Below, piece by piece: positions 1 to 7,630 of a stretch of 21,868 bases of DNA. Both the position numbers and the translations under genes were made by a program. Numbering within the stretch: position 1 is the first letter of the stretch; every line of letters starts with the position of its first letter. The DNA comes from DASTSN01 sp035760665 (GTDB taxonomy: Bacteria > Bacteroidota > Bacteroidia > Chitinophagales > Chitinophagaceae): NCBI GenBank assembly GCA_035760665.1, contig DASTSN010000011.1, positions 1 through 21,868 on the forward strand, read 5' to 3'. The notes beneath the pieces were generated by a model. It did no database searches. It saw only the letters and a program-made list of their open reading frames with translations, and was not told the origin of the DNA.

Positions 1-811
1 TTCGAACATAAAAGTGCACGCCAAACTTTGCGTTATCAGGAAAAAAGTAAACAACAAAACCATTCAGTATGGCTTTGTCAGTACCGGCAATCTTAATGAG
101 AAAACAGCCCGTATTTATGCTGATCACTGCCTGCTGACATCCGACCCTAAAATAATGGCCGACATCAATCGAATTTTTAATTACCTGGAGCAACCCAAAA
201 CAGGTCTGCACTGGCTCAAAGCCTGCAAGACGATAATTCCCAGCCCGGAACTGTTACGCAAGGCATTGCTGAACCTGATCAATGTTGAAATTCGCCATGC
301 CAAAAAAAACAAACCTGCTTCCATCATCTTAAAAATGAATTCGCTTTCTGATGAGGAATTGGTGGCAAAATTATATGAAGCCGCCCGGCATGGGGTGGTC
401 ATTACATTAATCATCCGCGGTATTTTCTGCATGTTTACCCAGCAGCAGAAATTTAAAAAATCCATTACCGCCATCAGCATTGTTGATGAACTGCTGGAAC
501 ATGCAAGAGTGTGGGTATTTCATCATGGCGGCAAAGAAAAAGTTTATATATCTTCGGCTGACTGGATGGTGCGCAACCTGGATCACCGGGTGGAAGCATC
601 TTGCCTTATAAATAACAAAACGATCAGGCAGGAATTGAAAGATATCCTGGAAATTCAACTCAGTGATAATGTAAAAGCGCGATGGCTGAATAATGAGTTG
701 ACCAACGAATACGTGAAAACAAAAAGCAAGAAGAAGATCAGATCACAGGTTGAGACGTATAATTATCTCTTTAAAAAAACACTAACCCATAGTGAGACTG
801 GCAGCCATTGA
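1..811 (+). CDS. ppk1: Polyphosphate kinase 1, C-terminal part (5'-truncated by window edge)
   Basis: Partial gene: the frame is open from base 2 and ends at TGA 809-811, giving about 269 C-terminal residues. PPK1 reversibly transfers the gamma-phosphate of ATP onto polyphosphate. The visible part matches the two C-terminal PPK1 domains: VHAKLC near the left edge, then YGFVSTGNLNEKTARIYADH, and later FHHGGKEKVYISSADWM and RNLDHRVEAS. The His of the FHHGG stretch probably corresponds to the second conserved active-site His of E. coli PPK (H592). The autophosphorylated His lies upstream, outside the window. The GTG at base 14 is only an internal valine codon, not a start. The stop lies inside the next gene, an exopolyphosphatase, so the two are almost certainly one operon for making and degrading polyphosphate. 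The family call is very secure; the N-terminal half is unseen. Confidence 0.96.
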   Translation, partial: SNIKVHAKLCVIRKKVNNKTIQYGFVSTGNLNEKTARIYADHCLLTSDPKIMADINRIFNYLEQPKTGLHWLKACKTIIPSPELLRKALLNLINVEIRHAKKNKPASIILKMNSLSDEELVAKLYEAARHGVVITLIIRGIFCMFTQQQKFKKSITAISIVDELLEHARVWVFHHGGKEKVYISSADWMVRNLDHRVEASCLINNKTIRQELKDILEIQLSDNVKARWLNNELTNEYVKTKSKKKIRSQVETYNYLFKKTLTHSETGSH

Positions 812-1685
812 TATCGGCAGCAACGCCGCAAGATTACTGATTTCTGATGTTGTGCAGAGTCCCAAAGGAGGTCCCGAATTTGTAAAAATGTCGCTTGTAA
901 GGGTACCGCTTCGTTTAGGCTTTGACGTTTTTGATAAAGGAGAAATTTCCCCGGAAAAAGCGGAGAAAGTAGTAAAAACGATCAAATCGTATAAATATCT
1001 TCTGGATGTTTATGAGGTGAAATACCTGAAAGCCTGTGCCACATCGGCTATGCGGGATGCCCGTAATGCGGGCGAAATTATTCGCCGGGTAAAAGCAGAA
1101 ACCGGAATTGCGATCAATGTCATCAGCGGGCAGGAGGAAGCTTCATTTATTTATGAAAATCATATTGCCGAAGGCTTGACGGATACCGAGTCGTATTTAT
1201 ACATTGATGTGGGCGGGGGCAGCACCGAACTAACATTTTTCAGCGATGGCAAGCTCATTTTCAAAGAATCGTTTAATATAGGCACCATCCGGCTGTTAAA
1301 AAACCAGGTATCCGAAGCTATGTGGGATGAGATGAAGGAATTTATCAAATCCAAAACCAAAGGATTTCACCACGTTACTGCGATCGGTTCCGGTGGCAAT
1401 ATCAACAAAATTTTTTCGCTTTCTAAACGAAAAGAGGGAAAACCGCTTTCGCTGGATTTGTTGCGGGATTATTACAAAGAATTCAGCAATCTTTCCCTTG
1501 CTCAGCGCATTTCACTCTACCGCCTGCGGGAAGACCGGGCAGATGTTATTGTGCCGGCCCTGCTTATCTATATCAATAGCATGCGCTGGGCAGATGCCGG
1601 CGAGATTTTCGTACCAAAAATCGGCTTGGCTGACGGACTGATTTATACCCTGTACGAAGAAGTAAAACAACAGCAAACCCCTTAA
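792..1685 (+). CDS. ppx: Ppx/GppA family exopolyphosphatase, short form
   Basis: This 297-residue protein has the actin-like (ASKHA) fold of the Ppx/GppA family, which removes terminal phosphates from polyphosphate or hydrolyses pppGpp. Visible motifs: AAIDIGSNAARLLI at residues 4-17 (phosphate-1 loop), ISGQEEASFIY at 111-121, containing the glutamate pair expected to supply the catalytic base, and YIDVGGGSTELTFF at 137-150 (phosphate-2 loop). E. coli Ppx is about 500 residues; this protein has only the two N-terminal ASKHA domains and lacks the C-terminal helical/HD-like part, as in many short bacterial Ppx proteins. The start is GTG at 792 because MRLAAIDIGSN aligns at the usual family start; it overlaps ppk1 by 20 bases in another frame, pointing to translational coupling. 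Ppx and GppA activities cannot be separated from sequence, but the ppk1 neighbour favours polyphosphate. Confidence 0.93.
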   Translation: MRLAAIDIGSNAARLLISDVVQSPKGGPEFVKMSLVRVPLRLGFDVFDKGEISPEKAEKVVKTIKSYKYLLDVYEVKYLKACATSAMRDARNAGEIIRRVKAETGIAINVISGQEEASFIYENHIAEGLTDTESYLYIDVGGGSTELTFFSDGKLIFKESFNIGTIRLLKNQVSEAMWDEMKEFIKSKTKGFHHVTAIGSGGNINKIFSLSKRKEGKPLSLDLLRDYYKEFSNLSLAQRISLYRLREDRADVIVPALLIYINSMRWADAGEIFVPKIGLADGLIYTLYEEVKQQQTP

Positions 1686-1765
1686 TAAAATCAGCGCATT
1701 GCTAAAAAACAGTATGCTAGTCTGCGGCACGCAGCACCCGATTTTTAACCCCCAAATTCCATCGT

Positions 1766-2581
1766 ATGGCTGATCAAAAAGAAATAAAAAAAATCACCAC
1801 CAATACCCTGCAAAAAATGAAAGCATCGGGTGAAAAGATATCGATGATTACGGCCTATGATTTTTCCTTTGCCAGGATTTTCGATGCCGCTGGTATCGAT
1901 GTGATTTTGGTGGGTGACTCGGCCTCCAATGTTATGGCAGGTCATGAAACAACACTGCCGATAACAATGGAACAAATGATTTACCATGCGTCATCAGTAA
2001 TCCGCGGAATTCACCGTTGCCTGGTGGTGGTGGATCTCCCCTTCGGTGCATATCAGTCCAATTCAGACATTGCGCTGGCTTCTGCCATTCGCCTGATGAA
2101 AGAGACCGGTTGTCATGCCGTAAAAATGGAAGGGGGCGAAGAAATTGCTGAATCAATCCGGCGTATCGTTTCTGCCGGTATTCCTGTCATGGGTCACCTG
2201 GGATTAACCCCGCAGTCCATCTATAAATTTGGCACCTACACTGTGCGGGCAAGAGAGGAAGCTGAAGCCAATAAATTACGAAACGATGCCAGGCTGCTGG
2301 AGCAGGCAGGTTGTTTTGCCGTGGTGCTGGAAAAAATTCCTGCACAGCTGGCAAAAGATGTTTCCAAAGAGCTAACCATCCCCACCATTGGCATTGGCGC
2401 AGGAAAATATTGCGATGGGCAGGTGCTGGTCATGCATGATATGCTGGGTATTAACACCGAATTTAAACCGCGCTTCTTGCGGCAATACCTGAATCTGCAC
2501 GACCAGGTTACCCATGCAGTGCACCAATACATCCATGATGTAAAAGCACAGGATTTTCCAAACGAAAGTGAACAATATTAA
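1766..2581 (+). CDS. panB: 3-methyl-2-oxobutanoate hydroxymethyltransferase (ketopantoate hydroxymethyltransferase)
   Basis: PanB makes ketopantoate from 2-oxoisovalerate and 5,10-methylenetetrahydrofolate, the first committed step to pantothenate and CoA, in the cytoplasm. The 271-residue length is normal. Visible family landmarks: MITAYDFSFARIFDAAGID at residues 27-45, VGDSASNVMAGHETTLPIT at 49-67 with metal-ligand Asp51, VVVDLPFGAYQ at 87-97 with the second metal ligand Asp90, AVKMEGG with Lys120, the GHLGLTPQS loop at 143-151, VLEKIP with the expected catalytic Glu189, and IGIGAGKYCDGQVLVMHD. All expected active-site residues are present. The ATG at 1766 gives the usual N-terminus. About 80 bases separate it from ppx; I see neither a convincing promoter nor a convincing terminator there, so read-through from the polyphosphate genes is possible. 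No other pan gene is in view. Confidence 0.97.
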   Translation: MADQKEIKKITTNTLQKMKASGEKISMITAYDFSFARIFDAAGIDVILVGDSASNVMAGHETTLPITMEQMIYHASSVIRGIHRCLVVVDLPFGAYQSNSDIALASAIRLMKETGCHAVKMEGGEEIAESIRRIVSAGIPVMGHLGLTPQSIYKFGTYTVRAREEAEANKLRNDARLLEQAGCFAVVLEKIPAQLAKDVSKELTIPTIGIGAGKYCDGQVLVMHDMLGINTEFKPRFLRQYLNLHDQVTHAVHQYIHDVKAQDFPNESEQY

Positions 2582-2630
2582 GATTGAACATTTACGCCAC
2601 CGCCCTTCCTGGGGGTATGACGCGTATAGG

Positions 2631-2660
2631 TTTTTTCACATGCCGCATTGCTTACCTTTG
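2631..2660 (+). promoter_or_regulatory. Bacteroidota-type promoter for the ALDH7 gene
   Basis: A perfect -7 box TACCTTTG (2653-2660, consensus TAnnTTTG) is followed by CA. A T-rich -33 element (2631-2636) lies about 16 bases upstream and lacks the final G of TTTG. Transcription would begin near 2667, leaving a leader of about 11 bases to the ATG at 2678. This supports 2678, and not the upstream TTG at 2648, as the start codon. Confidence 0.6.
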
Positions 2661-2677
2661 CAGCACAAATTAATTAT

Positions 2678-4201
2678 ATGGATTTTTTGAAGACCTTGCA
2701 CATTCAGTCAAATAACAGTGGTGTCAGCACGGGAAGTAATTGGATTGAATCCGGTGGCGAAATCATCGAATCCTGGTCGCCGGTGGATGGGAAACTTGTT
2801 GGTGCTGTATCAGCTGCCGACAGGAGTAGTTATGAAAAAGTTATTCAAACCGCACAAAAAGCATTTCTTGAATGGCGCTCCTGGCCGGCGCCCAAACGTG
2901 GTGAAATTGTTCGCCAGGTAGGCGAAGCATTACGCCGGTATAAAGAACCGCTAGGCAAACTGGTTTCCTACGAAATGGGGAAAAGCCTGCAGGAAGGCTA
3001 CGGTGAAGTGCAGGAGATGATTGACATCTGTGATTTTGCAGTGGGGCTTTCCCGCCAGCTTTATGGGTTAACGATGCACAGCGAACGTCCATCGCACCGG
3101 ATGTATGAACAGTGGCATCCGCTGGGTGTCGTTTCGATAATTTCTGCATTTAATTTCCCTGTTGCGGTTTGGAGCTGGAACAGTATGCTGGCCTGGGTAT
3201 GTGGAAATGTTTGCATCTGGAAACCTTCAGAAAAGACACCGCTGTGCGGGGTGGCCTGCCAGCATATAGTAGCAGAAGTATTCGCTAAAAATAACGTACC
3301 GGAAGGGGTATGCAACCTGGTGATTGGCGGCAGGGGCACCGGTGAGTGGATGGCCAACGATACTCGCATTCCGCTGGTATCGGCAACCGGCTCCACACGC
3401 ATGGGCAAGGCCGTTGGCAGTGCAGTGGGTGCCAGGCTGGGCCGGGCCTTGCTGGAACTGGGCGGCAATAACGCCATCATTATTTCGCAGCATGCCGACC
3501 TCGATATGTCGGTGCGGGCCGCATTATTTGGCGCAGTTGGCACAGCAGGCCAGCGCTGTACCTCTACCCGCCGCTTAATTATTCACGAAGACGTTTATAA
3601 TACGGTAAAAGAAAAACTGGTAGCTGCCTATAAGCAATTACGGATTGGTAATCCGCTGGACGAACACAACCATGTAGGCCCGCTCATTGACAAACAAGCA
3701 GTACAGTTGTATACGGATGCCATTGAAAAATGTAAGGCTGAAGGTGGTCATTTTGCTGTGGAAGGAGGCGTATTGAAAGGTGACGGTTTCGAAAGTGGCT
3801 GTTACGTAAAACCGTGCATTGCCGAGGCTGAACCCTCTTTTAAAATTGTTCAGCAGGAGACATTTGCCCCCATTCTTTACCTGCTTAAATATAAAACTTT
3901 AGAAGAAGCCATTGCCATCCAAAACGGAGTGCCACAAGGGCTTTCCTCTGCCATGATGACGCTGAACCTGCGCGAAGCTGAGCAGTTCCTTTCCTGCGCC
4001 GGCAGTGATTGCGGTATTGCCAATATTAACATTGGCACCTCCGGTGCTGAAATTGGCGGTGCTTTCGGCGGAGAAAAAGAAACAGGCGGCGGACGTGAAA
4101 GCGGCAGCGATGCCTGGAAAGCGTATATGCGCCGGCAAACCAATACCATCAATTATAGTTCAAGCCTGCCGCTGGCGCAAGGCATTAAATTCGATATATA
4201 A
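2678..4201 (+). CDS. ALDH7-type aldehyde dehydrogenase (alpha-aminoadipic semialdehyde / piperideine-6-carboxylate dehydrogenase-like)
   Basis: This is an NAD(P)-dependent aldehyde dehydrogenase of the antiquitin (ALDH7) branch, 507 residues from the chosen ATG. Members oxidise alpha-aminoadipic semialdehyde in lysine breakdown or related semialdehydes. Visible evidence: the cofactor/substrate segment SAFNFPVAVWSWNSM, the Rossmann stretch GNVCIWKPSEKTPL, the general-base motif LLELGGNNAII with Glu260, and the nucleophile motif GTAGQRCTSTRR with Cys294. The Glu-Cys spacing of 34 residues is the family norm. The C-terminus SLPLAQGIKFDI is the antiquitin-type ending, which sets this branch apart from other ALDHs. 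A reading frame opens earlier at TTG 2648, but the promoter -7 box covers that region, so ATG 2678 is preferred. Lysine catabolism partners are not adjacent, so the physiological substrate is inferred. Cytoplasmic, with no signal peptide. Confidence 0.9.
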   Translation: MDFLKTLHIQSNNSGVSTGSNWIESGGEIIESWSPVDGKLVGAVSAADRSSYEKVIQTAQKAFLEWRSWPAPKRGEIVRQVGEALRRYKEPLGKLVSYEMGKSLQEGYGEVQEMIDICDFAVGLSRQLYGLTMHSERPSHRMYEQWHPLGVVSIISAFNFPVAVWSWNSMLAWVCGNVCIWKPSEKTPLCGVACQHIVAEVFAKNNVPEGVCNLVIGGRGTGEWMANDTRIPLVSATGSTRMGKAVGSAVGARLGRALLELGGNNAIIISQHADLDMSVRAALFGAVGTAGQRCTSTRRLIIHEDVYNTVKEKLVAAYKQLRIGNPLDEHNHVGPLIDKQAVQLYTDAIEKCKAEGGHFAVEGGVLKGDGFESGCYVKPCIAEAEPSFKIVQQETFAPILYLLKYKTLEEAIAIQNGVPQGLSSAMMTLNLREAEQFLSCAGSDCGIANINIGTSGAEIGGAFGGEKETGGGRESGSDAWKAYMRRQTNTINYSSSLPLAQGIKFDI

Positions 4202-4289
4202 GTACGATTTAACGCTTACCGGGCAGATTGTTTTGATTTACGGGAAATAATCAGGAATTTTATCCGTTTTAAGGATGTTTACCAGCTAA

Positions 4290-5891
4290 ATGATAGGCTC
4301 AATGAGACAAATTGTACGTTGGTTCAGTTTTCTTTTGATTATTTCTTCAATCAGTATTACCCTTAATGCACAAACGCGGGTTGCCTTGTCCGGCGGCTTC
4401 CACAGTTCGTATGTTTATGAGTATACCGACAAGCCGGCCTGGAACAGCGAATACCGGCCTTTTTACAATCCCCGGCCCGCATTCCATGGCGGACTGGTAT
4501 TTGATATTCCTTTTGGCGCTCAGTCCGACTGGTTTTTTCAGCCAGCTTTAACCTATTCCGGGAAAGGCAGAAAATTTCAACGCGATACTTATTACGGTAT
4601 TGACTATGCGCTAAAATCAGAACAATTTATCAATTACCTTGATATCCCGCTTAATATTGTTTACAAAGCCGATATCAGTAATCCCTTACACAAATCAAGA
4701 ACGAAGTTTATCGTTGGCTTCGGACCATATATTGCCTATGTGCTGGGTGGCACGGAAACAGCTGATACTGTTTTTTCGAATGGTACCAGTGTGCATAAAA
4801 GTCATAAGCTCATTTATGGCAGTGACCCGGGCCAGTATGGGCGTCTTGACTTTGGAATCAGCGGGCAGTTAGGTTTCCAGTTTGGAAGAGTTTTTATTAC
4901 AGCAAATATCAGCCGTGGCCTCCTTACCAGTTTTTATCATGCTGTAGGCTACGATGCCACATACCGAAACGGAGTCATTGGCGGAACAATTGGTATTTAT
5001 CTGGGAAAAACAAAAGAAAATGTTATTCACGACCAGGATAAAGACGGAGTACCCGATGAAGCAGATAACTGCCCGACGGAACCCGGAACAGCCCTTACCA
5101 ATGGTTGCCCGGATGCGGATGGCGACGGCATACCAGATAAAACCGACAAATGCCCGGAAGTGGCCGGATCCGTTAAAAACCAGGGATGCCCTGTTGCAGA
5201 CTCTGATGGCGATGGCGTGGAAGATGACAAAGATAAATGCCCCAGCGTGCCGGGCTTGCCCATCTATGATGGCTGCCCCTTCCCTGACCGGGATGGGGAT
5301 GGCGTGAGCGACTTTGATGACCGGTGCCCGGATTCCACAGGTCCGGCAATTAACAAAGGCTGCCCCGTTGGCGACCGTGATAAAGACGGCATCAATGACC
5401 TGGAAGACAAGTGCCCGGATGTAGCCGGTATAGCAAAATACAAGGGCTGCCCCATTCCAGATTCTGACAGCGATGGCGTAAATGATGAACTGGATAAATG
5501 TCCGAAGACCAAAGGAGCGAAAGAAAATGCCGGCTGTCCTGTTATCACGAAAGACATCATTGACAAACTTACCGGCTTAGAACAAAGAATTCAGTTTACC
5601 GGCAAACAATCAGATATTCCCGATGCAACGTACAAAGTACTGGATGAGGTGATTAATCTGCTGAAACAAAACCCTACGCTAACACTTTCCATTGAAAGCT
5701 ATACCAGCACCCAAGGCGATAGCAGTGCCAATTTGAAACTGACGATAGAAAGAGCAAATAATATCATGGCATATATCGGTTTACAGGGTATTGACTGGTC
5801 GCGGCTGAAAGCGATTGGCCGGGGATCCGGGCAACCGCCTACTGAACAAGCTGTTGGCGACAAGGTTCAGTTAATACCCGGCTACCAATAA
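4290..5891 (+). CDS. Outer-membrane protein: N-terminal barrel, six TSP3 repeats, degenerate OmpA-like C-terminus (paralogue 1)
   Basis: The 533-residue protein starts with a signal peptide (hydrophobic FSFLLIISSISITLNAQ, likely cut after LNA). Then come an outer-membrane beta-barrel-like domain (about residues 28-245), six calcium-binding thrombospondin type 3 repeats (about 248-418; pattern DxDxDGxxDxxDxCP...GCP) and an OmpA-like C-terminal domain. That last domain is decayed compared with the next gene. The strand FEFAKATI becomes FTGKQSDI, the GHT motif is SYT, and the final KNRRVEL is replaced by GDKVQLIPGYQ after a short deletion, although the ERANNI arginine remains. Peptidoglycan anchoring is therefore doubtful. 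An alternative in-frame ATG at 4302 would give an equally good signal peptide. It forms a tandem pair with 5997-7505 and probably arose by duplication. Ligand and exact function are unknown. Confidence 0.85.
   Translation: MIGSMRQIVRWFSFLLIISSISITLNAQTRVALSGGFHSSYVYEYTDKPAWNSEYRPFYNPRPAFHGGLVFDIPFGAQSDWFFQPALTYSGKGRKFQRDTYYGIDYALKSEQFINYLDIPLNIVYKADISNPLHKSRTKFIVGFGPYIAYVLGGTETADTVFSNGTSVHKSHKLIYGSDPGQYGRLDFGISGQLGFQFGRVFITANISRGLLTSFYHAVGYDATYRNGVIGGTIGIYLGKTKENVIHDQDKDGVPDEADNCPTEPGTALTNGCPDADGDGIPDKTDKCPEVAGSVKNQGCPVADSDGDGVEDDKDKCPSVPGLPIYDGCPFPDRDGDGVSDFDDRCPDSTGPAINKGCPVGDRDKDGINDLEDKCPDVAGIAKYKGCPIPDSDSDGVNDELDKCPKTKGAKENAGCPVITKDIIDKLTGLEQRIQFTGKQSDIPDATYKVLDEVINLLKQNPTLTLSIESYTSTQGDSSANLKLTIERANNIMAYIGLQGIDWSRLKAIGRGSGQPPTEQAVGDKVQLIPGYQ
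5031..5540 (+). repeat. Six tandem thrombospondin type 3 repeat units (coding)
   Basis: Six consecutive coding units of about 84-87 bases encode D-x-D-x-D-G-x-x-D-x-x-D-x-C-P followed by a spacer ending in G-C-P. The Asp-rich loop is the calcium-binding part and the two Cys per unit may form disulfides in the periplasm. The first unit (CPTEPGTALTNGCP) and the last (CPKTKGAKENAGCP) match the first and last units of the downstream paralogue, so copy number differs internally (six here, five there). Confidence 0.9.
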
Positions 5892-5944
5892 TGGGGTCAT
5901 GAGGTATAACCCAAGCTTTTGATTTATGTGAAATATTTACAATC

Positions 5945-5977
5945 TTTACTTTATGATCAAAACAGGCAATATCCTTG
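5945..5977 (+). promoter_or_regulatory. Possible promoter for the second OmpA/TSP3 gene
   Basis: TATCCTTG (5970-5977) followed by CA matches the TAnnTTTG -7 box at all but one position. A weak TTTA at 5945-5948 lies 21 bases upstream as a -33 candidate. It sits 19 bases before the ATG at 5997, so the second OmpA gene may be expressed separately from the first. No terminator is visible between the two genes. Confidence 0.4.
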
Positions 5978-5996
5978 CAAACCAAACTCAAGCTCA

Positions 5997-7505
5997 ATGA
6001 GAAAAAAAAGAACTTACCTCTTGCTTGGCCTTATCTTATTTTGTAGTGTCAGCTTTGGCCAGTTTCGAATCGCATTTGTGGGCGGCGCCCATTCTTCTTC
6101 GGTGCTGGAATCCAATGACCTGCCAACCTGGAATGATATAAAAAACTACTACGCCCCCCGCACAGGGTTTCATGCCGGCGTATTGGCAGAACTACCGTTT
6201 TCCACTAAGTCAAAACTGTTTCTGCAACCCGCAGTGCTGTTTACCAACAAGGGCCGCAAGTATGCTCAAACAACCAATATCCCGGATCCTTTGATTGAAA
6301 GTTTTGATTCCTCACAATTCATTAATTACATTGATATTCCCCTGAATATTGTTGCAAAGTTTCCGATTGCTAAAAAAGTAAAATTCATTATCGGTGCAGG
6401 CCCCTATGCATCGCTATTTTATAACGGAAAAGAAACAGCCGACCGGTTTTATACAAATGGTGATTTTAAAAGTTATGAAAACAATGACTTGCCGGTAGGG
6501 AACGGCCCGGGGAAATATAAGACATTCGATTACGGAGTCAACGGCTTGGCAGGTATTGAATTTGGCCGTGTTTTTATAACAGCCAACTATAGCCGAGGTT
6601 TAGGTGACTTTTATCAATCCGCCGTTTACAATGGTCATTTTCACCACCAGGTTATTGGTGGCACCCTGGGTGTCTTCCTTGGCAAGCCCGTGAAACTGGA
6701 AGAAAAAGTAAAAGACAGGGATAAAGATGGCGTGCTGGATAAAAATGATGAATGTCCCGATGAGCCTGGCACCGCGCTGACACATGGTTGCCCGGATAAA
6801 GACGGTGACGGCATTGCCGATAAAAACGATAACTGCCCGGATGTGGCCGGTTTGGCTAAATACAATGGATGCCCAATTCCCGATACCGATGGCGATGGCA
6901 TCAATGATGAATTAGATAAATGCCCAACCATAAAAGGTGTCGCGAAGTACAATGGCTGCCCGGTACCGGATAGTGATGGCGATGGTGTGAATGATGAAGA
7001 AGATAAATGCCCGACCGTAGCAGGACTGGCTAAAAACAATGGCTGCCCTATCCCCGATTCTGACGGTGATGGTGTGAATGATGAAGAAGATAAATGTCCG
7101 AAAACAAAAGGCCTGAAAGAAAATGCCGGCTGCCCTGTTATCAGCAAAGAAGTCGTTGAAAAAGTGAATTATGCAGCCCGCCGCATTCAGTTTGAATTTG
7201 CAAAAGCCACTATCTTACCAGCAACACACAAAGTGCTGGACGAAGTAGTGAAGATATTAAAAGCCGATCCAAGCCTGGTATTATCCATCGAAGGTCATAC
7301 CAGTAACAGTGGAGATTTTAATGCAAACATGAAACTTTCACAAGCGCGGGCAGATAATGTGAAAGCCTACTTTATTTCCAGCGGTATAGATCCTTCCCGT
7401 TTAACGGCAACAGGCTACGGCCCTACCAGACCGTTAACAAAAGGTAAAACTGAAGCAGAACAGGCGAAAAACCGCCGGGTAGAGTTAAAACTTAGCAACC
7501 AGTAA
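5997..7505 (+). CDS. Outer-membrane protein: N-terminal barrel, five TSP3 repeats, OmpA peptidoglycan-binding domain (paralogue 2)
   Basis: The 502-residue protein has a signal peptide (MRKKRTYLLLGLILFCSVSF, cut near FG|QF), a barrel-like domain closely matching the preceding gene (shared SQFINYIDIPLNIV and GRVFITANYSRGL), five TSP3 repeats and a C-terminal OmpA domain. The OmpA part reads IQFEFAKATILPATHKVLDE, then IEGHTSNSGDFNANMKLSQA, then ARADNVKAYF and KNRRVEL. The Arg of RADNV, one of the two residues that contact diaminopimelate in OmpA proteins, is present. The usual Asp after GHT is Ser, a conservative loss also seen in other family members. Likely role: linking the outer membrane to peptidoglycan, with calcium-bound repeats as a spacer. 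The frame is open upstream to 5919, but ATG 5997 directly precedes the signal peptide and follows a candidate promoter. A strong terminator follows. Confidence 0.9.
   Translation: MRKKRTYLLLGLILFCSVSFGQFRIAFVGGAHSSSVLESNDLPTWNDIKNYYAPRTGFHAGVLAELPFSTKSKLFLQPAVLFTNKGRKYAQTTNIPDPLIESFDSSQFINYIDIPLNIVAKFPIAKKVKFIIGAGPYASLFYNGKETADRFYTNGDFKSYENNDLPVGNGPGKYKTFDYGVNGLAGIEFGRVFITANYSRGLGDFYQSAVYNGHFHHQVIGGTLGVFLGKPVKLEEKVKDRDKDGVLDKNDECPDEPGTALTHGCPDKDGDGIADKNDNCPDVAGLAKYNGCPIPDTDGDGINDELDKCPTIKGVAKYNGCPVPDSDGDGVNDEEDKCPTVAGLAKNNGCPIPDSDGDGVNDEEDKCPKTKGLKENAGCPVISKEVVEKVNYAARRIQFEFAKATILPATHKVLDEVVKILKADPSLVLSIEGHTSNSGDFNANMKLSQARADNVKAYFISSGIDPSRLTATGYGPTRPLTKGKTEAEQAKNRRVELKLSNQ
6714..7136 (+). 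repeat. Five tandem thrombospondin type 3 repeat units (coding)
   Basis: Five units with the same DxDxDGxxDxxDxCP...GCP pattern as in the upstream paralogue. Units 4 and 5 share an almost unbroken 30-base identity (around 6978-7008 and 7065-7097, encoding GDGVNDEEDKCP), which suggests recent unit duplication or gene conversion inside this gene. Confidence 0.88.
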
Positions 7506-7529
7506 CGTTTTTTTTACGTCCTTTGCATA

Positions 7530-7558
7530 AATAGTCCCGGTTTACCGGGACTATTTTT
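7530..7558 (+). terminator. Rho-independent terminator after the OmpA/TSP3 pair
   Basis: A perfect 9-bp stem TAGTCCCGG / CCGGGACTA (7532-7540 and 7545-7553) with loop TTTA is followed by five T. It begins 25 bases after the OmpA stop codon and should end that transcript before the S8 protease gene. Confidence 0.9.
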
Positions 7559-7576
7559 CATAAACTATATGAATGG

Positions 7577-7608
7577 TTTCATTAATTACCCCGGCAAATG
7601 CAAATTTG
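7577..7608 (+). promoter_or_regulatory. Weak promoter candidate with palindrome upstream of the S8 protease
   Basis: CAAATTTG (7601-7608) differs from TAnnTTTG only at its first base, and TTTC (7577-7580) lies 20 bases upstream. The -7 candidate is embedded in the perfect palindrome GCAAATTTGC (7600-7609), preceded by a direct copy GCAAAT (7594-7599). The start codon is 22 bases downstream. The palindrome could be an operator, but chance cannot be excluded in A+T-rich DNA. Confidence 0.35.
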
Positions 7609-7630
7609 CTTTTTCTAAAACTTCAACACA

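Noticed and set aside
1722..1746. Small hairpin CTGCG-GCA-CGCAG followed by T5 between ppx and panB
   Set aside because: The stem is only five base pairs with a 3-base loop, and eight bases separate it from the T run, so it is too weak to call a terminator.
2648..2677. TTG upstream start giving a 517-residue aldehyde dehydrogenase
   Set aside because: The codons overlap the promoter -7 box at 2653-2660 and add ten residues not expected in the family; ATG 2678 fits better.
5919..5996. 26-residue N-terminal extension of the second OmpA/TSP3 protein
   Set aside because: It would bury the signal peptide behind a polar segment; ATG 5997 begins a standard signal peptide and follows a -7-like element.
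6714..7136. Regular repeats that could suggest a CRISPR array
   Set aside because: The units are about 84 bases, in frame, without unique spacers, and translate into TSP3 calcium-binding repeats inside one open gene.
5027..7147. Long Ser/Pro-rich repetitive reading frames on the minus strand opposite both TSP3 regions
   Set aside because: They are the antisense image of the Asp/Gly/Cys-rich plus-strand repeats, which encode recognisable domains with signal peptides; the minus-strand products have no start context and no family likeness.
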